Positions 1 through 9,380 are shown, counted from the stretch's first letter. The stretch is DNA of 50,363 nt from Saccharomonospora azurea NA-128 (GCF_000231055.2 NZ_CM001466.1:1956308-2006670); one strand, 5' to 3'. The notes: generated by a model from the letters alone, not told the origin. Numbers and translations: made by a program.

Positions 1-219
1 GTGGCGCCCCAGCGCCGACACCCCGGGCGCCACCGGAGTCGGCCCGGACGCCAGCTCGGCCAGACAGTCGTCGCACGCGGGCGCGCCCGCTCGCCCGCAC
101 GCGGCGCACACCGCGGGCAGGATCAGGTCGATCACCGCGTCACGGGTCGCGCGAGCGAGCGTGCCCGCGGAACGCAGGAGGCGGTTCGTGTGCGTGGTCG
201 CGTTCGTGGAGGTCGTCAT
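1..219 (-). CDS. ComF-family phosphoribosyltransferase-like protein, N-terminal part only
   Basis: Seen: an open frame starts at an ATG at 219 and runs off the window edge, giving 73 residues. It contains a Cys-rich stretch with the pattern CxxC...CxxC in a DLILPAVCAACGRAG context, which looks like the N-terminal zinc-binding segment of ComF/GntX proteins. The phosphoribosyltransferase domain would lie outside the window. Known: in mycobacteria a ComF-like phosphoribosyltransferase gene lies just downstream of mtrA-mtrB-lpqB, and the same order holds here, with 76 bases between lpqB and this gene. Some family members take part in DNA uptake in other bacteria; the role in actinomycetes is unclear. 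The identification rests on the Cys pattern plus context. Confidence 0.7.
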   Translation of the reverse strand, partial: MTTSTNATTHTNRLLRSAGTLARATRDAVIDLILPAVCAACGRAGAPACDDCLAELASGPTPVAPGVSALGRH

Positions 220-295
220 GCCCGCACCCTGACGGGCGAGCACGACACTTCCCCGACGGACGGCGTCGACATCCTCCGTTGGGTGTGCGAACGGG

Positions 296-2041
296 TCAGC
301 CCGGGTAGAACGGCCGGGCGCCGGGGGTACCGCGGTTGTGCGGGACCCAGACGGCCCCGATCTCCCCCGCCGTCCACAGACCCGTCTTGTCGGCCACCAC
401 GATGGGCCGCCCCGGCGCTGCCGTGATCGAACGCATCGGTGGCGTCAGGTTCGAGGTGTTGTACTGGTCGAGCTGGAACCCGTCCACCGACACCTTCGCG
501 ACCGGCACCCGATCCGACGACGTGGCCACCACGAGCGTGTCGTGGTCGATCCAGTCGACGTCGACGACCGAGGTCAACCGGTCCTCCTGGAGCACCCTGG
601 GCGCCCGCAGTGTCGCACCGGACGCGTTGCGGACCACGGCCGCGACCACGAGCCGCCCCTCGATCACCAAGGCCGCTCGCGCACCGTCGCGGGACAGGCG
701 CAACGCCGTGATCCGGCCGGCTTCGGCGAGCTCGGCCGCGTTGACCGCCTGCGTGACCCACTGGCCGTTCGCGTCCTGTTGCACGCGGGTCACCTGCTTG
801 CCGTCCACCACCGTCCACACCTCGGTGGACTTCTCGTCGGTGCCGCCCGGAGGCCGCCAGGTCGGCCGGGTCATCTGCGCCCCCGACAGGTCGACCTCCT
901 GTCCGATGGCGCCGTAGTCGCCGACCTGGAGCCGCACCCCGTCTCCGTCCGACACGACGACCGCGAGCTGGTGCCCGTTGATCGCCTGAGCGGCGCTGAC
1001 CACCTTCAGTGCGCCCGTTCCGGCGGGGCCGTCGATGGGGGCGCCCGAACCGAGCGACCGGATGCGCCCGTTCACGGTCATCAGCCCGGGAAGCTCGGCG
1101 TTCGGCGACGACAGGGTGTCGTACGCGGGGAGGTCACTCGGGCGCCACTCGGTGTGTCCGGGAACGAGCGGGGTGCCGTCGGACAGCAGCTTCACCCGGC
1201 TGGTGGTGACGTGCTGCAGCGAGCGGACAACCTGCGCGGCCATCAGTTCGCGCTCGTGCACCGCCTCGTCACCGAGTCCCGTCAACGGCACGACGAGGGC
1301 CCCGTCGTTGCTGAGGGTGACGTTGCTGTCGAGGGTCGCCGCGTCGCCGATCGGGTTGCGCACGGCCTCGGCCAGCCCGTCGGACGGCCCGGACAGCAAC
1401 AGGTCGACCACCCGCGCGGGCAGCCCCGACTGCGGGCGGGCGACGACGTAACGCAGGTCGGAGACGAGCGCCGTCGAGTCGGGCGCGAAGAAGTACACCG
1501 GCACCTGCTGGTAGGCGGTGTCGAAGTCGGTCTCCGTGATCACGATGCCGTCGGGCGGGTCGACGATGCGCCACTCGCCGTCCGCCTGCTTGCGCACCCG
1601 CACCGGCGTGCGGTACTCGTCCACGCCCGCGATGAAGGAGTTGTCGGCGGCCAGCCTGCCGACCTCGACCCCCCTGAGCGCCACCACCCGTTCGTTGGGG
1701 TCCGCCGGTTGCGCGTCCTCCGGCGCGTACACGGTGCCGAAGTCGTCCTTCACCACGCGCAGGCTCGTGTCCGGCGTCCACGTCTCGCGCAGCGGACCGC
1801 TGAGATACGCGCGGGAGGCCGCGTGGTCGTTGGCGGGCTGCACGCTGTTGCGGACGTACTCCCGCACCACCGACAGCGGATCGAGGCCGAGCTCCGGTTC
1901 CGGGATCTCCTGCGTGGGCTGCCCCGCGTTCTGCTGCGGGATGGCCTTCGGCTGCGACTCCGTGGGGATCGCCGCGCAGCCGGCCACGGTGACGAGGCAG
2001 AGGAACACGGCCAGCACCGCGGCGGTCGTCCGTCGTCTCAC
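296..2041 (-). CDS. lpqB: Lipoprotein LpqB, partner of the MtrAB two-component system
   Basis: The product has 581 residues. The start is the GTG at 2041, which overlaps the mtrB stop in a GTGA junction and follows a clear GGAGG ribosome-binding site. The N-terminus has an Arg-rich head, a hydrophobic run and a lipobox ending VAGC, so Cys22 should be lipidated and the protein anchored outside the membrane. The central part looks like a GerMN-type sporulation/germination domain and the C-terminal part like a beta-propeller, as in LpqB. Known: in mycobacteria LpqB interacts with the sensor MtrB and affects MtrA phosphorylation and cell-envelope and division phenotypes. Co-translation with mtrB here fits that role. 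Confidence 0.92.
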   Translation of the reverse strand: MRRRTTAAVLAVFLCLVTVAGCAAIPTESQPKAIPQQNAGQPTQEIPEPELGLDPLSVVREYVRNSVQPANDHAASRAYLSGPLRETWTPDTSLRVVKDDFGTVYAPEDAQPADPNERVVALRGVEVGRLAADNSFIAGVDEYRTPVRVRKQADGEWRIVDPPDGIVITETDFDTAYQQVPVYFFAPDSTALVSDLRYVVARPQSGLPARVVDLLLSGPSDGLAEAVRNPIGDAATLDSNVTLSNDGALVVPLTGLGDEAVHERELMAAQVVRSLQHVTTSRVKLLSDGTPLVPGHTEWRPSDLPAYDTLSSPNAELPGLMTVNGRIRSLGSGAPIDGPAGTGALKVVSAAQAINGHQLAVVVSDGDGVRLQVGDYGAIGQEVDLSGAQMTRPTWRPPGGTDEKSTEVWTVVDGKQVTRVQQDANGQWVTQAVNAAELAEAGRITALRLSRDGARAALVIEGRLVVAAVVRNASGATLRAPRVLQEDRLTSVVDVDWIDHDTLVVATSSDRVPVAKVSVDGFQLDQYNTSNLTPPMRSITAAPGRPIVVADKTGLWTAGEIGAVWVPHNRGTPGARPFYPG

Positions 2042-3753
2042 CGAACCTCCTCCTCTCCGGCGACCGGGTCCTCGCCGGCGCGAGTCCGGTCGACCTCGCC
2101 GTCCCCGTCGCTCTGGCTGCTCTGGCGCGCCGACTCGGCGGGCGGCGGGTCCGGGGGCAGCGGGATGGGACTGTGTTCCAGGGTGTCGCCCACGGCGCGC
2201 GGCAGGGTGAGGCGGAAGCAGGAGCCCTGCCCCGGCTCGCCCCAGGCCTCCAGCCACCCTCCGTGCAGGCGGGCGTCCTCGTGGCTGATGGCCAGCCCGA
2301 GGCCCGTACCGCCCGTGCGCCTGTTGCGCGACGGGTCGGCGCGCCAGAAGCGGTTGAACACGAGCTCCGCTTCCCCGGGGCGCAGGCCGACGCCGTAGTC
2401 GCGGACGCTGATCGCCACGGCGTGCTCGTCGGCGGCGAGCCGCAGCCGCACCGGACGCCCCTCTCCGTGGTCCACGGCGTTGGCGAGCAGATTCCGCAGG
2501 ATGCGTTCGACGCGCCGGTTGTCGAACTCCGCCGTGACCTCCTCGTCGGGCAGTTCGAGCACGATGGGGCTGCCGGTGGTGCCCGCGATGACCCTGACCT
2601 GCTCGACGGCGCGGTGCACGACGGGACGGAGGTCGGCCGACTCCGCGGCCAGCTCCTCGACGCCCGCGTCGAGGCGACTGATCTCCAGCAGGTCGCGCAG
2701 CAGGCTCTCGAACCGGTCGAGTTCGTCGACCAGGAGCTCCGACGACCGCGCGAGCCCCGACGGGAACTGCTCGCGCGAGGCGTACAGCACGTCGGCGGCC
2801 ATGCGCACCGTCGTCAGCGGCGTGCGCAGTTCGTGGGAGACGTCCGAGGTGAACCGCCGCTGGAGCGCCCCGAACTCCTCCAGCCTGCGGATCTGCTCCT
2901 GGATGCTCGCGGCCATCTCGTTGTACGACACGGCGAGCTTGGCGAGGTCGTCCTCGCCGGTCACGTCGAGTCGGCGGTCGAGGTCGCCGTCCGCGAAGCC
3001 CTCCGCGGCCGCCGCCGCCCGCCGGACGGGCAGCACGACCTGCCGCGTCACCATGTTGGTGATCACCGCGAGCAGCACGAGCAGGAACGCGCTGCCCACC
3101 AGCAGCGTGTTCTGCACGGTGGCCACGGTGTTCTGTTCCGTGGTCATCGGGAACAGCAGGTAGAGCTGGATCGGCCGGGTCGCCGTGGTCACCGGCGCAC
3201 CCGCGACGAGGTAGGTCGAACCCTGGGTGTGGTATTGGAGCGCGACCTGGTTGTTCTCGGCGTAGTTCCTCAGACCGGCGGGAACGTCCTCCACGGGACC
3301 GGCGTGGATCAGTTTGCCGTCGGTGTCACCCGGGTCGCCCGCGACGAGCACGGGTTCGAACGCACCCGCCGCCGCCGAGCTGTCGATGTTCGGCGTCGCC
3401 ACCGAGCTGCTGGTCAGGGCCTTGAGCGCGTTGGACAGCCGGTTGCGCAGCGCATCGTCCTGCCCGGCGTCGCCGACCAGTTCGCTCTCGGCGGTGCGCA
3501 CGGCCACCTGCAGCTGGGTGATCGCCGCGCGTTCCTTGGTCTGGACGAGGCGCTCGACGATCTGGTTCTGCAGCACGACGCCCAGCACGAACACGACGGC
3601 CGACGAGAGCGCGAGCGTGGACGTCGTCACCCGGAACTGCAACGACCGTTGCCACAGATCCCCGAAGGCGACCATCCGCCGTCTGCCGAACGCGGCGGCG
3701 CGTGTGGCCACCGACAGCACCGACCGGCCTATAGAAGCCAGTCGCCTGTTCAT
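2038..3753 (-). CDS. mtrB: Sensor histidine kinase MtrB
   Basis: The product has 571 residues. A first membrane segment lies at about 43-63, an extracytoplasmic region to about 210, a second membrane segment at about 214-236, a HAMP linker to about 290, then a HisKA domain with phospho-acceptor His307 in SHELRTPLT. The C-terminal ATPase shows the N box (NLLANAVDHG), G1 (DYGVGL) and G2 (GTGLGL). Known: MtrB phosphorylates MtrA and couples cell-wall state and division to gene expression in actinobacteria. The gene lies 21 bases after mtrA and overlaps lpqB by 4 bases, so the three form one operon. Nothing is missing from the catalytic motifs. Confidence 0.95.
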   Translation of the reverse strand: MNRRLASIGRSVLSVATRAAAFGRRRMVAFGDLWQRSLQFRVTTSTLALSSAVVFVLGVVLQNQIVERLVQTKERAAITQLQVAVRTAESELVGDAGQDDALRNRLSNALKALTSSSVATPNIDSSAAAGAFEPVLVAGDPGDTDGKLIHAGPVEDVPAGLRNYAENNQVALQYHTQGSTYLVAGAPVTTATRPIQLYLLFPMTTEQNTVATVQNTLLVGSAFLLVLLAVITNMVTRQVVLPVRRAAAAAEGFADGDLDRRLDVTGEDDLAKLAVSYNEMAASIQEQIRRLEEFGALQRRFTSDVSHELRTPLTTVRMAADVLYASREQFPSGLARSSELLVDELDRFESLLRDLLEISRLDAGVEELAAESADLRPVVHRAVEQVRVIAGTTGSPIVLELPDEEVTAEFDNRRVERILRNLLANAVDHGEGRPVRLRLAADEHAVAISVRDYGVGLRPGEAELVFNRFWRADPSRNRRTGGTGLGLAISHEDARLHGGWLEAWGEPGQGSCFRLTLPRAVGDTLEHSPIPLPPDPPPAESARQSSQSDGDGEVDRTRAGEDPVAGEEEVR

Positions 3754-3774
3754 ACGTTCACCTTACGAGGGCCA

Positions 3775-4461
3775 TTACGGCGGACCCGCCTTGTAACCGA
3801 CGCCACGGACGGTGAGCACGACCTCGGGGTGCTCCGGGTCCTTCTCGACCTTCGAACGCAGGCGCTGCACGTGGACGTTGACCAGCCGCGTGTCGGCGGC
3901 GTGGCGGTAGCCCCAGACCTGTTCGAGCAGCACCTCGCGCGTGAACACCTGGCGCGGCTTGCGGGCCAGGGCCACGAGGAGGTCGAACTCCAGTGGGGTC
4001 AGCGCGATCGACCGACCGTCCCGCGTCACGTCGTGCCCGGGCACGTCGATGGTGAGGTCTCCGATCGTGAGCGTCTCGGCGGGCTCGGACTCGGTCCGCC
4101 GCAACCGCGCCCGGACCCGCGCCACCAGTTCCTTCGGCTTGAACGGCTTGACCACGTAGTCGTCGGCGCCGGACTCCAGCCCCAGCACGATGTCCACCGT
4201 GTCGCTCTTGGCCGTGAGCATGACGATCGGCACGCCCGATTCCGCCCTGATCGCCTTGCAGACGTCGATGCCGTTCATGCCGGGCAGCATGAGGTCGAGC
4301 AGCACGAGATCGGGTTTCAGTTCACGCAACGCGGGCAGTGCGCGGGACCCGTCGGACACCACGGCAGTGTCGAAGCCCTCACCGCGCAGCACGATGGTGA
4401 GCATTTCAGCCAGAGCGGGGTCGTCGTCGACGACCAGCACACGCGCCTTCATGGGCCACAT
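3775..4461 (-). CDS. mtrA: Response regulator MtrA (OmpR family)
   Basis: The product has 228 residues, the same length as the mycobacterial protein. The receiver domain has the acidic pocket VDDD near the N-terminus, phospho-acceptor Asp56 in LLDLMLPG, and the Thr and Lys of MLTAKSD and KPFKPKE. A winged-helix DNA-binding domain follows from about residue 130, ending in VLTVRGVGYKAGPP. The start at 4461 is preferred over the ATG at 4452 because GGAAG sits 7 bases upstream and because it places the acceptor Asp at 56, as in M. tuberculosis. Known: MtrA controls cell-wall, division and replication genes. It is the first gene of the mtrA-mtrB-lpqB operon and is divergent from the IclR-type gene. 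Confidence 0.96.
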   Translation of the reverse strand: MWPMKARVLVVDDDPALAEMLTIVLRGEGFDTAVVSDGSRALPALRELKPDLVLLDLMLPGMNGIDVCKAIRAESGVPIVMLTAKSDTVDIVLGLESGADDYVVKPFKPKELVARVRARLRRTESEPAETLTIGDLTIDVPGHDVTRDGRSIALTPLEFDLLVALARKPRQVFTREVLLEQVWGYRHAADTRLVNVHVQRLRSKVEKDPEHPEVVLTVRGVGYKAGPP

Positions 4462-4633
4462 ATTCGCACTTCCGTCGGGTGCAATGTGCACGACCCGGGG
4501 AAGTCGGGCGAGGAAGCGACCCAGAACACCCTCCCGGAACCGTCGACCCGCCCTGTGAACCGGGTCCGCTACGCCGGACGGGGCGAACATCTTGCGCCCT
4601 TCGGAGTCTTGCGGTGCGCGTTACCGTTGTGCT

Positions 4634-5416
4634 ATGCGGAACTCCGAGGCGGAGAAGGGCGCCGGGCCCGTCCAGTCGGTCGACCGCGCGATCAGCGTGC
4701 TCGAACTGCTGGCCCGGGAGGGCGAGGCGGGCATCACCGAGATCGCCACCGAGCTGGGCGTCCACAAGTCGACGGCGTCGCGGCTCGTGGGTGCGCTGGA
4801 GGCGCGCAACCTCGTCGAGCAGCTCGGCCCGCGTGGGAAGTACGCCATCGGCTTCGGCATCGTCCGGCTCGCGGGCAGCGCGATGGGCCGGCTCGACCTC
4901 GCCCGGCTCGGCCACGACGCCTGCAGTGCCCTCGCCGACACGCTCGGGGAGACCGTCAACATCGCCGTCTCCGACGACGGGGTGGCGATCAACGTCAGTC
5001 AGGCGTTCGGTGCGGCCAGCGTCACGGCCCGCAACTGGACCGGACGTCGCACTCCCCTGCACGCCACGTCCAGCGGCAAGGTGTTGCTGGCGTACCTCCC
5101 GGAATCCGTGCGCGAGTCGCTGCTCGGCCGACCGCTGGAGCGGTACACGGCGCACACGACCGTGGAAGCCGGATCGCTGCGCGCCGAGCTCGACCGGATC
5201 CGCCGCGACGGGTACGCCGCCTCGTTCGAGGAGCTGGAGGTCGGCATGCACGCGATCGCGGTGCCCGTCTTCGGCGCCGACGGCAGGGCGATCGCCGCGA
5301 TGAGCGCGTCAGGACCGGCGTACCGGTTTCCGCGGGAGCGGGTGCCGCGGCTCGTCACACAACTGACCGACGCGGCCGCGGAGCTCTCGTCGCAGCTCGG
5401 TCACTTCCCGAGGTAG
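4634..5416 (+). CDS. IclR-family transcriptional regulator
   Basis: The product has 260 residues. An N-terminal winged HTH spans roughly residues 13-75 (SVDRAISVLELLAR, then GVHKSTASRLVGAL, typical of IclR), followed by an IclR effector-binding domain with the family's TPLHATSSGK and SFEELEVGMHAIAVPVF segments. IclR proteins respond to small carbon metabolites and regulate nearby or distant catabolic genes. No catabolic gene is adjacent, so the target cannot be read from context. It sits between tmk and mtrA, genes that are neighbours in mycobacteria, which suggests insertion or retention in this lineage. Its 3' end overlaps the convergent tmk gene by 16 bases. The ATG at 4634 fits the family start best. 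Confidence 0.9.
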   Translation: MRNSEAEKGAGPVQSVDRAISVLELLAREGEAGITEIATELGVHKSTASRLVGALEARNLVEQLGPRGKYAIGFGIVRLAGSAMGRLDLARLGHDACSALADTLGETVNIAVSDDGVAINVSQAFGAASVTARNWTGRRTPLHATSSGKVLLAYLPESVRESLLGRPLERYTAHTTVEAGSLRAELDRIRRDGYAASFEELEVGMHAIAVPVFGADGRAIAAMSASGPAYRFPRERVPRLVTQLTDAAAELSSQLGHFPR

Positions 5417-6081
5417 AGCGCCTTCGCGAGCACGGCCATCGCCTCGTTCGGCGCGGCTTTAGCCCTGAGGTCGCCGCTGCCGTCCAGGACGTGCCACTCC
5501 GACAGCCAGTGCGCCGCGGCCAGCTCGTCGTACACGCGCGCGCACCGGGTCTGCAGGGCGTCGTCCGACTCGAAGGCGTCCATGGCCCGCGACGCGTCCT
5601 CTCGCGCCCGGTTCGCCGCCCGGCTCGCCGCCACGTCCGCGGGCACCCGCAGCAGGAGTTGCCGGTCGGGCACGGGCAGGCCGAACCGGTCGATCTCCAG
5701 CTCCCGCACCCAGCGCACGACGTCGCCGTCCACACCCTGGTGGAGCCGGGCCGCCTGGTAGGCCGCGTTCGAGGCGACGTACCGGTCGAGCAGCACCACG
5801 TCGTGCTCGGCCAGCGCCGCGCGGATGCCGGGCGCGGCGTCCCGGCGGTCGAGCGCGTACAACAGCGCCATGCCGTACACGGAGTCGGCCAGATCACCGT
5901 GCTCGCCGTGCAGCGCCTCCCTGACGAGATCCGCGTGCACGTCCTCGCCGTAGCGCGGGAACGCGGCCGTGGTGACGCTCGCCCCCAGTGCGCGTAGCTC
6001 CTCGGTCAACGCGTTCGTGACCGTCCGCTTGCCCGCGCCGTCGAGTCCCTCGATGGCCACCAATCGCCCCATCGGCCGCAT
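5401..6081 (-). CDS. tmk: Thymidylate kinase
   Basis: The product has 226 residues (223 if the ATG at 6072 is used). It phosphorylates dTMP to dTDP for DNA synthesis in the cytoplasm. The P-loop is GLDGAGKRT at residues 12-20, with Arg where most families have Ser/Thr; this variant is characteristic of the mycobacterial-type TMP kinase. The FPRYGEDVHADLVREALHGE and LDRYVASNAAY segments match that branch closely. Known: tmk lies just upstream of mtrA in mycobacteria; here an IclR gene is interposed. The 3' ends of tmk and iclR overlap by 16 bases tail to tail. The exact start is uncertain because neither ATG has a strong ribosome-binding site. Confidence 0.93.
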   Translation of the reverse strand: MRPMGRLVAIEGLDGAGKRTVTNALTEELRALGASVTTAAFPRYGEDVHADLVREALHGEHGDLADSVYGMALLYALDRRDAAPGIRAALAEHDVVLLDRYVASNAAYQAARLHQGVDGDVVRWVRELEIDRFGLPVPDRQLLLRVPADVAASRAANRAREDASRAMDAFESDDALQTRCARVYDELAAAHWLSEWHVLDGSGDLRAKAAPNEAMAVLAKALYLGK

Positions 6082-6254
6082 ACGCCCATTGTGGCGTACC
6101 GGGGTTTCGCTCGGCCGGGTGCTTACTCACTGCACGCGGTAACCAGCGGAAACTCCCGATCTTCGTTACCGTGGGTGCACGATCGACTTCGATCGCGACC
6201 AGCCCGTCCGGCGGGTTCCGTGTCCCCGAAACCCAGGAGCGAGGTGTTCCGCGC

Positions 6255-8594
6255 GTGCCACTTCCCGGTCCCGACACCCACGTCGTCGAGTTGCGTGTTC
6301 CGGGACTCATCGGCACCAGTGGGGACAGCCTGCTGGACTCGATGGGCACGGTCGACGTCGCCGGGGACGGAGTCGGCCGGGTCATCCGGCCGTGCGACAG
6401 GCTGCGGCGACCCGCGCCCGGTCCGGTTCTGCAGGCTCTCGGCCGTTCGGTGTCCCGGACCCTCGAAGGGTATCTGTGGGATCGGATGACCTCGGGTGGC
6501 GCCGCCAAGGCGGCGTGGGCGCTGCTGTTCCCGTTCGCCCTGGTCAACGTGGCGCAGTGGATGCTGCCACCCGATTCCGGGACACGCACGTCGAGGGCCC
6601 TGTCGTCGGTGTGCCGCGGGCTGCTGCGGGTCGCCGGTCTCCTGCTCACCATGCTGCTGGTCGCCCAGCTCGCGGTGGTGAGCCTCGACCTGCTGGCGAC
6701 CCAGTGTCTGCGCCCGGGGTCGAGCTGTCTGGAGGACGCGCCGTCCTGGCTTCGCGAGGTCGCCGCCGTGCGCACCGGCGTCGGACTGCTCCCGCTTCTC
6801 CTGCTGGTCGGTGTGCTGTTCCTGGTCGCCTCGACGTCGTGGACGGTGCGTGCGCCCCGCCTGCGGGAGAGACGACCGGACCTGCCCGGGGGCACCGTAC
6901 TCGACGACGAGCAGGAGACGACCACACTGCGCTGCCTGCACACCGTGGCGGCGCTCGGCGTCATCGTCCTCGTGTTGCTCGGTGGCCCGTCGACCGCGCC
7001 GTCCGGCGCCGTGGACACCGTCGTGTGGGTCCTGGCGCTGGCACTCCTCGGCTTCGGTGCCGGTGCGACGGCACTGCACGCCCACCGGCTGGCGGGACCC
7101 GTCTCCCGCGCCGTGCTGATCACGTTCGCGCTCGTCCTGCTCGGCGTGGCCGCCGTGACGGCGACACCGCTGTCCGCACGGGTGTCGGTCGGGGCCAACT
7201 CCACCGTCGAGCTGCTGGCGGCGGCGCTGTTCGCGGTCTGCGTACTGTTCGCGCTGCTGCTCGTCCCCGCCGCCGTGCTGGCGCGCCGCTCGTGGGCGGC
7301 ACTGCCCAAGCGGCTCCGCCCCTGGGCGGGCGGCTGGGCGGCAGCACCCGCGCTCGCGCTGGCCGCGCTGCTGGGCGGCGGTTTCGGTGCCGGAATGGCG
7401 ATCGCGGCCCGGCACGTGATCGACCCGTCACTCGCCCTCCCGCGGGGCTACACGCTGATCACGCTGCTGTGGGGAGCCGGGCTCGGGTTCGCCGCGCTCA
7501 TCGTCATCCCCGTGCTCGCCGTGGCGGTGCCACTGCGCCGGGCACGGCGTGGGGTACCCGAGGTGCTCCACCTCATGGACACCCGCGACGAGGACGTCGA
7601 CGAGGCCGCCGACGCCTGGGCCCGCGCGGCCTGGGAACGCAAGCACCTGCATCGCATCGTGCTGGCGGTCGTCCTGGCGATGATCGTGGGCGCCGCGGCA
7701 CTCGTCGTCGTCCGGCTCGGTGCGGTCGACCTCCCGGCCTTCCTGACGCCCCTGTCCACGGTCGGCGTAGTGGCGCTCGGCGGCTTGGCCGTCGCCCTGC
7801 TGCGGGCGGTCCTCACCACGGCCACCGGCACGATGCACGTGCGCCACCTCGCCGCGTTCGCCGACCTGGTGTGCTTCTGGCCGCGCGTCGCGCACCCGGT
7901 GGTACCGCCGTCGTACGCCCTGAAGGTGGTTCCCGAGCTCGCCGAACGCGCCAAGGAACACCTGCGCGCCCCGGACAGTCGCGTCGTCCTCTCCGGCTAC
8001 CACGTCGGTGGCCTGCTCACCGTCATCACGGCAGGACGGCTCTCGGCGGACCTGTCGGCCGCCGAACTCGAACGGCTCGGCCTCCTCACCGCGGGCACTC
8101 CGCTGCAGTGGGGGTACCAGCGCGCGTTCCCCGGCGTGTTCGGACACGACTCACTCGTCCGCCTCTACAGCAAGCTCGACGGGCACTGGCGCGGGCTCTG
8201 CCGGGGCACCGACACCTTCGGCGGGGGCGCCACCACGTGGCGCCACCAGGTCACAGGCGGCGAACTACTCGGCGTCGGTTACCTGCCGGACGGCGGCGTC
8301 GGACCACTCGAACCGGCCGAGCGAGGCCCGCACGGCGCGCTCGTGCTGGGTGGCGACCACTGGCTGCCCGACCCCGCGATCGGCCCGGTCAAGGGACGCC
8401 GCTGGGCCCCCGGTGTGCGCAGGCACACCGACTACATCGCCGAGCCCGAGTGGGATCGGGCGGTGGCGTACGCGGCCGGGCTCGCCGGCCCGGCGCCCGC
8501 CATTCCGGAGCCGACGCGGCCCGTGGGCCCGATTCCCGGCGACGCCCTCGGCGGGAGGCTCGACGGCAGCGGGGTCGTCGGCAGATCCGGCTGA
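6255..8594 (+). CDS. Polytopic membrane protein with a C-terminal degenerate alpha/beta-hydrolase-like domain
   Basis: The product has 779 residues from a GTG at 6255 with GCGAGG 10 bases upstream. About ten hydrophobic segments lie between residues 122 and 520. The last 250 residues are soluble and resemble the lipase-like C-terminal domain of large actinobacterial membrane proteins: a VVLSGYHVGG turn at about 578-587, then LTAGTPLQWGY, a WRGLCRGTD segment and a late RRHTDY. In an active hydrolase the turn would read GHSQG; here the Ser position is His, so the classical nucleophile is missing. The natural substrate and role are unknown. The gene is monocistronic, between tmk (divergent) and a surface-protein gene (convergent). 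Confidence 0.8.
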   Translation: MPLPGPDTHVVELRVPGLIGTSGDSLLDSMGTVDVAGDGVGRVIRPCDRLRRPAPGPVLQALGRSVSRTLEGYLWDRMTSGGAAKAAWALLFPFALVNVAQWMLPPDSGTRTSRALSSVCRGLLRVAGLLLTMLLVAQLAVVSLDLLATQCLRPGSSCLEDAPSWLREVAAVRTGVGLLPLLLLVGVLFLVASTSWTVRAPRLRERRPDLPGGTVLDDEQETTTLRCLHTVAALGVIVLVLLGGPSTAPSGAVDTVVWVLALALLGFGAGATALHAHRLAGPVSRAVLITFALVLLGVAAVTATPLSARVSVGANSTVELLAAALFAVCVLFALLLVPAAVLARRSWAALPKRLRPWAGGWAAAPALALAALLGGGFGAGMAIAARHVIDPSLALPRGYTLITLLWGAGLGFAALIVIPVLAVAVPLRRARRGVPEVLHLMDTRDEDVDEAADAWARAAWERKHLHRIVLAVVLAMIVGAAALVVVRLGAVDLPAFLTPLSTVGVVALGGLAVALLRAVLTTATGTMHVRHLAAFADLVCFWPRVAHPVVPPSYALKVVPELAERAKEHLRAPDSRVVLSGYHVGGLLTVITAGRLSADLSAAELERLGLLTAGTPLQWGYQRAFPGVFGHDSLVRLYSKLDGHWRGLCRGTDTFGGGATTWRHQVTGGELLGVGYLPDGGVGPLEPAERGPHGALVLGGDHWLPDPAIGPVKGRRWAPGVRRHTDYIAEPEWDRAVAYAAGLAGPAPAIPEPTRPVGPIPGDALGGRLDGSGVVGRSG

Positions 8595-8621
8595 CCGACT
8601 CTCCGCAACGGCGCAGCGGGA

Positions 8622-9380
8622 TCAGGACGCCTTGCCGCGGCGGGCCCGGGTCGCGGCGAGCAGCACCCCGCCGCCCGCGAGCAACGCGACACCGAGCACG
8701 GCCAGCCACCCACTGCTGAAGCCCGTGGAGGCGAGATCGTCGTCCCCGGCCAGCGGCGGGGGCTGCTCCTCCGTCGTGGGCGTGGCAGGCGCGGCTGCCG
8801 TGTTGGACGTCGTGGTGGCGCTCTCCGCGGTGTGCGTCGGGAGGTCGGGCGTCGCGCTCGACGACGACTCCCCGATCACGTCCTCCCGTGGCGGTTCGGT
8901 GGGTACGGATCGCTTCTCGGTGGTCGCCGTCGCCGACGGCGCCTCCTCTCCGCAGGCGAACCAGTGGCTGATCGCCGGGACGACGCCGTCGGAGGTCACC
9001 GGAGCGCGCAGGTCGGTCCAGGGGTGGCTCCGGGCGAGGCCCGATCTCCCCGGGACGTACACGTGGTGGCTCGCACCGCCCTTGACGACGATCGCGGTGA
9101 CCGCGATGTCGTCGGGGACGTCCGTGATCGAGAGGAAGGCGTCCTGGACGGGCACTCCGCCGTCGTAGCTCAACGCGACGTTCTGGACCGGCTCGCCGTC
9201 CCCGACACTCACCAGGATCCCGCCGCCGAACTGCTCGCACTCCGTGACGTCGCCGTCCCGGACCTCCGCTCGCGAATCCTCCTGGGTCTCGGCCGCCGCT
9301 GCCGCCGGCGCGAGGGCGACCGTCATCCCGACACCCAACAAAGCCGCGGCGAGGACGCGTGGTCGGGAACGTGGGGGCAT
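8622..9380 (-). CDS. Secreted protein with LAxTG sortase signal
   Basis: The product has 252 residues. A signal peptide covers about residues 1-29 (hydrophobic run ending in APAAAAA). A globular part follows to about 148 with two Cys (CEQF and FACGEE) that could pair. Residues about 150-210 are a Ser/Thr/Pro linker. The end is a sorting signal: LASTG at 216-220, a hydrophobic helix and a basic tail ATRARRGKAS. LAxTG is the recognition motif of class E sortases in high-GC Gram-positives, so the protein is probably cell-wall anchored. GGAG lies 6 bases before the ATG. Its ligand or function is not recognisable. No sortase gene is in the window. Confidence 0.8.
   Translation of the reverse strand: MPPRSRPRVLAAALLGVGMTVALAPAAAAAETQEDSRAEVRDGDVTECEQFGGGILVSVGDGEPVQNVALSYDGGVPVQDAFLSITDVPDDIAVTAIVVKGGASHHVYVPGRSGLARSHPWTDLRAPVTSDGVVPAISHWFACGEEAPSATATTEKRSVPTEPPREDVIGESSSSATPDLPTHTAESATTTSNTAAAPATPTTEEQPPPLAGDDDLASTGFSSGWLAVLGVALLAGGGVLLAATRARRGKAS

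Noticed and set aside
2173-5997. Very long plus-strand open frame opposite mtrB-mtrA and tmk
   Set aside because: It is the antisense of three well-identified genes, is rich in Arg, Gly and Pro without any domain, and arises from the G/C-biased third positions of the real genes.
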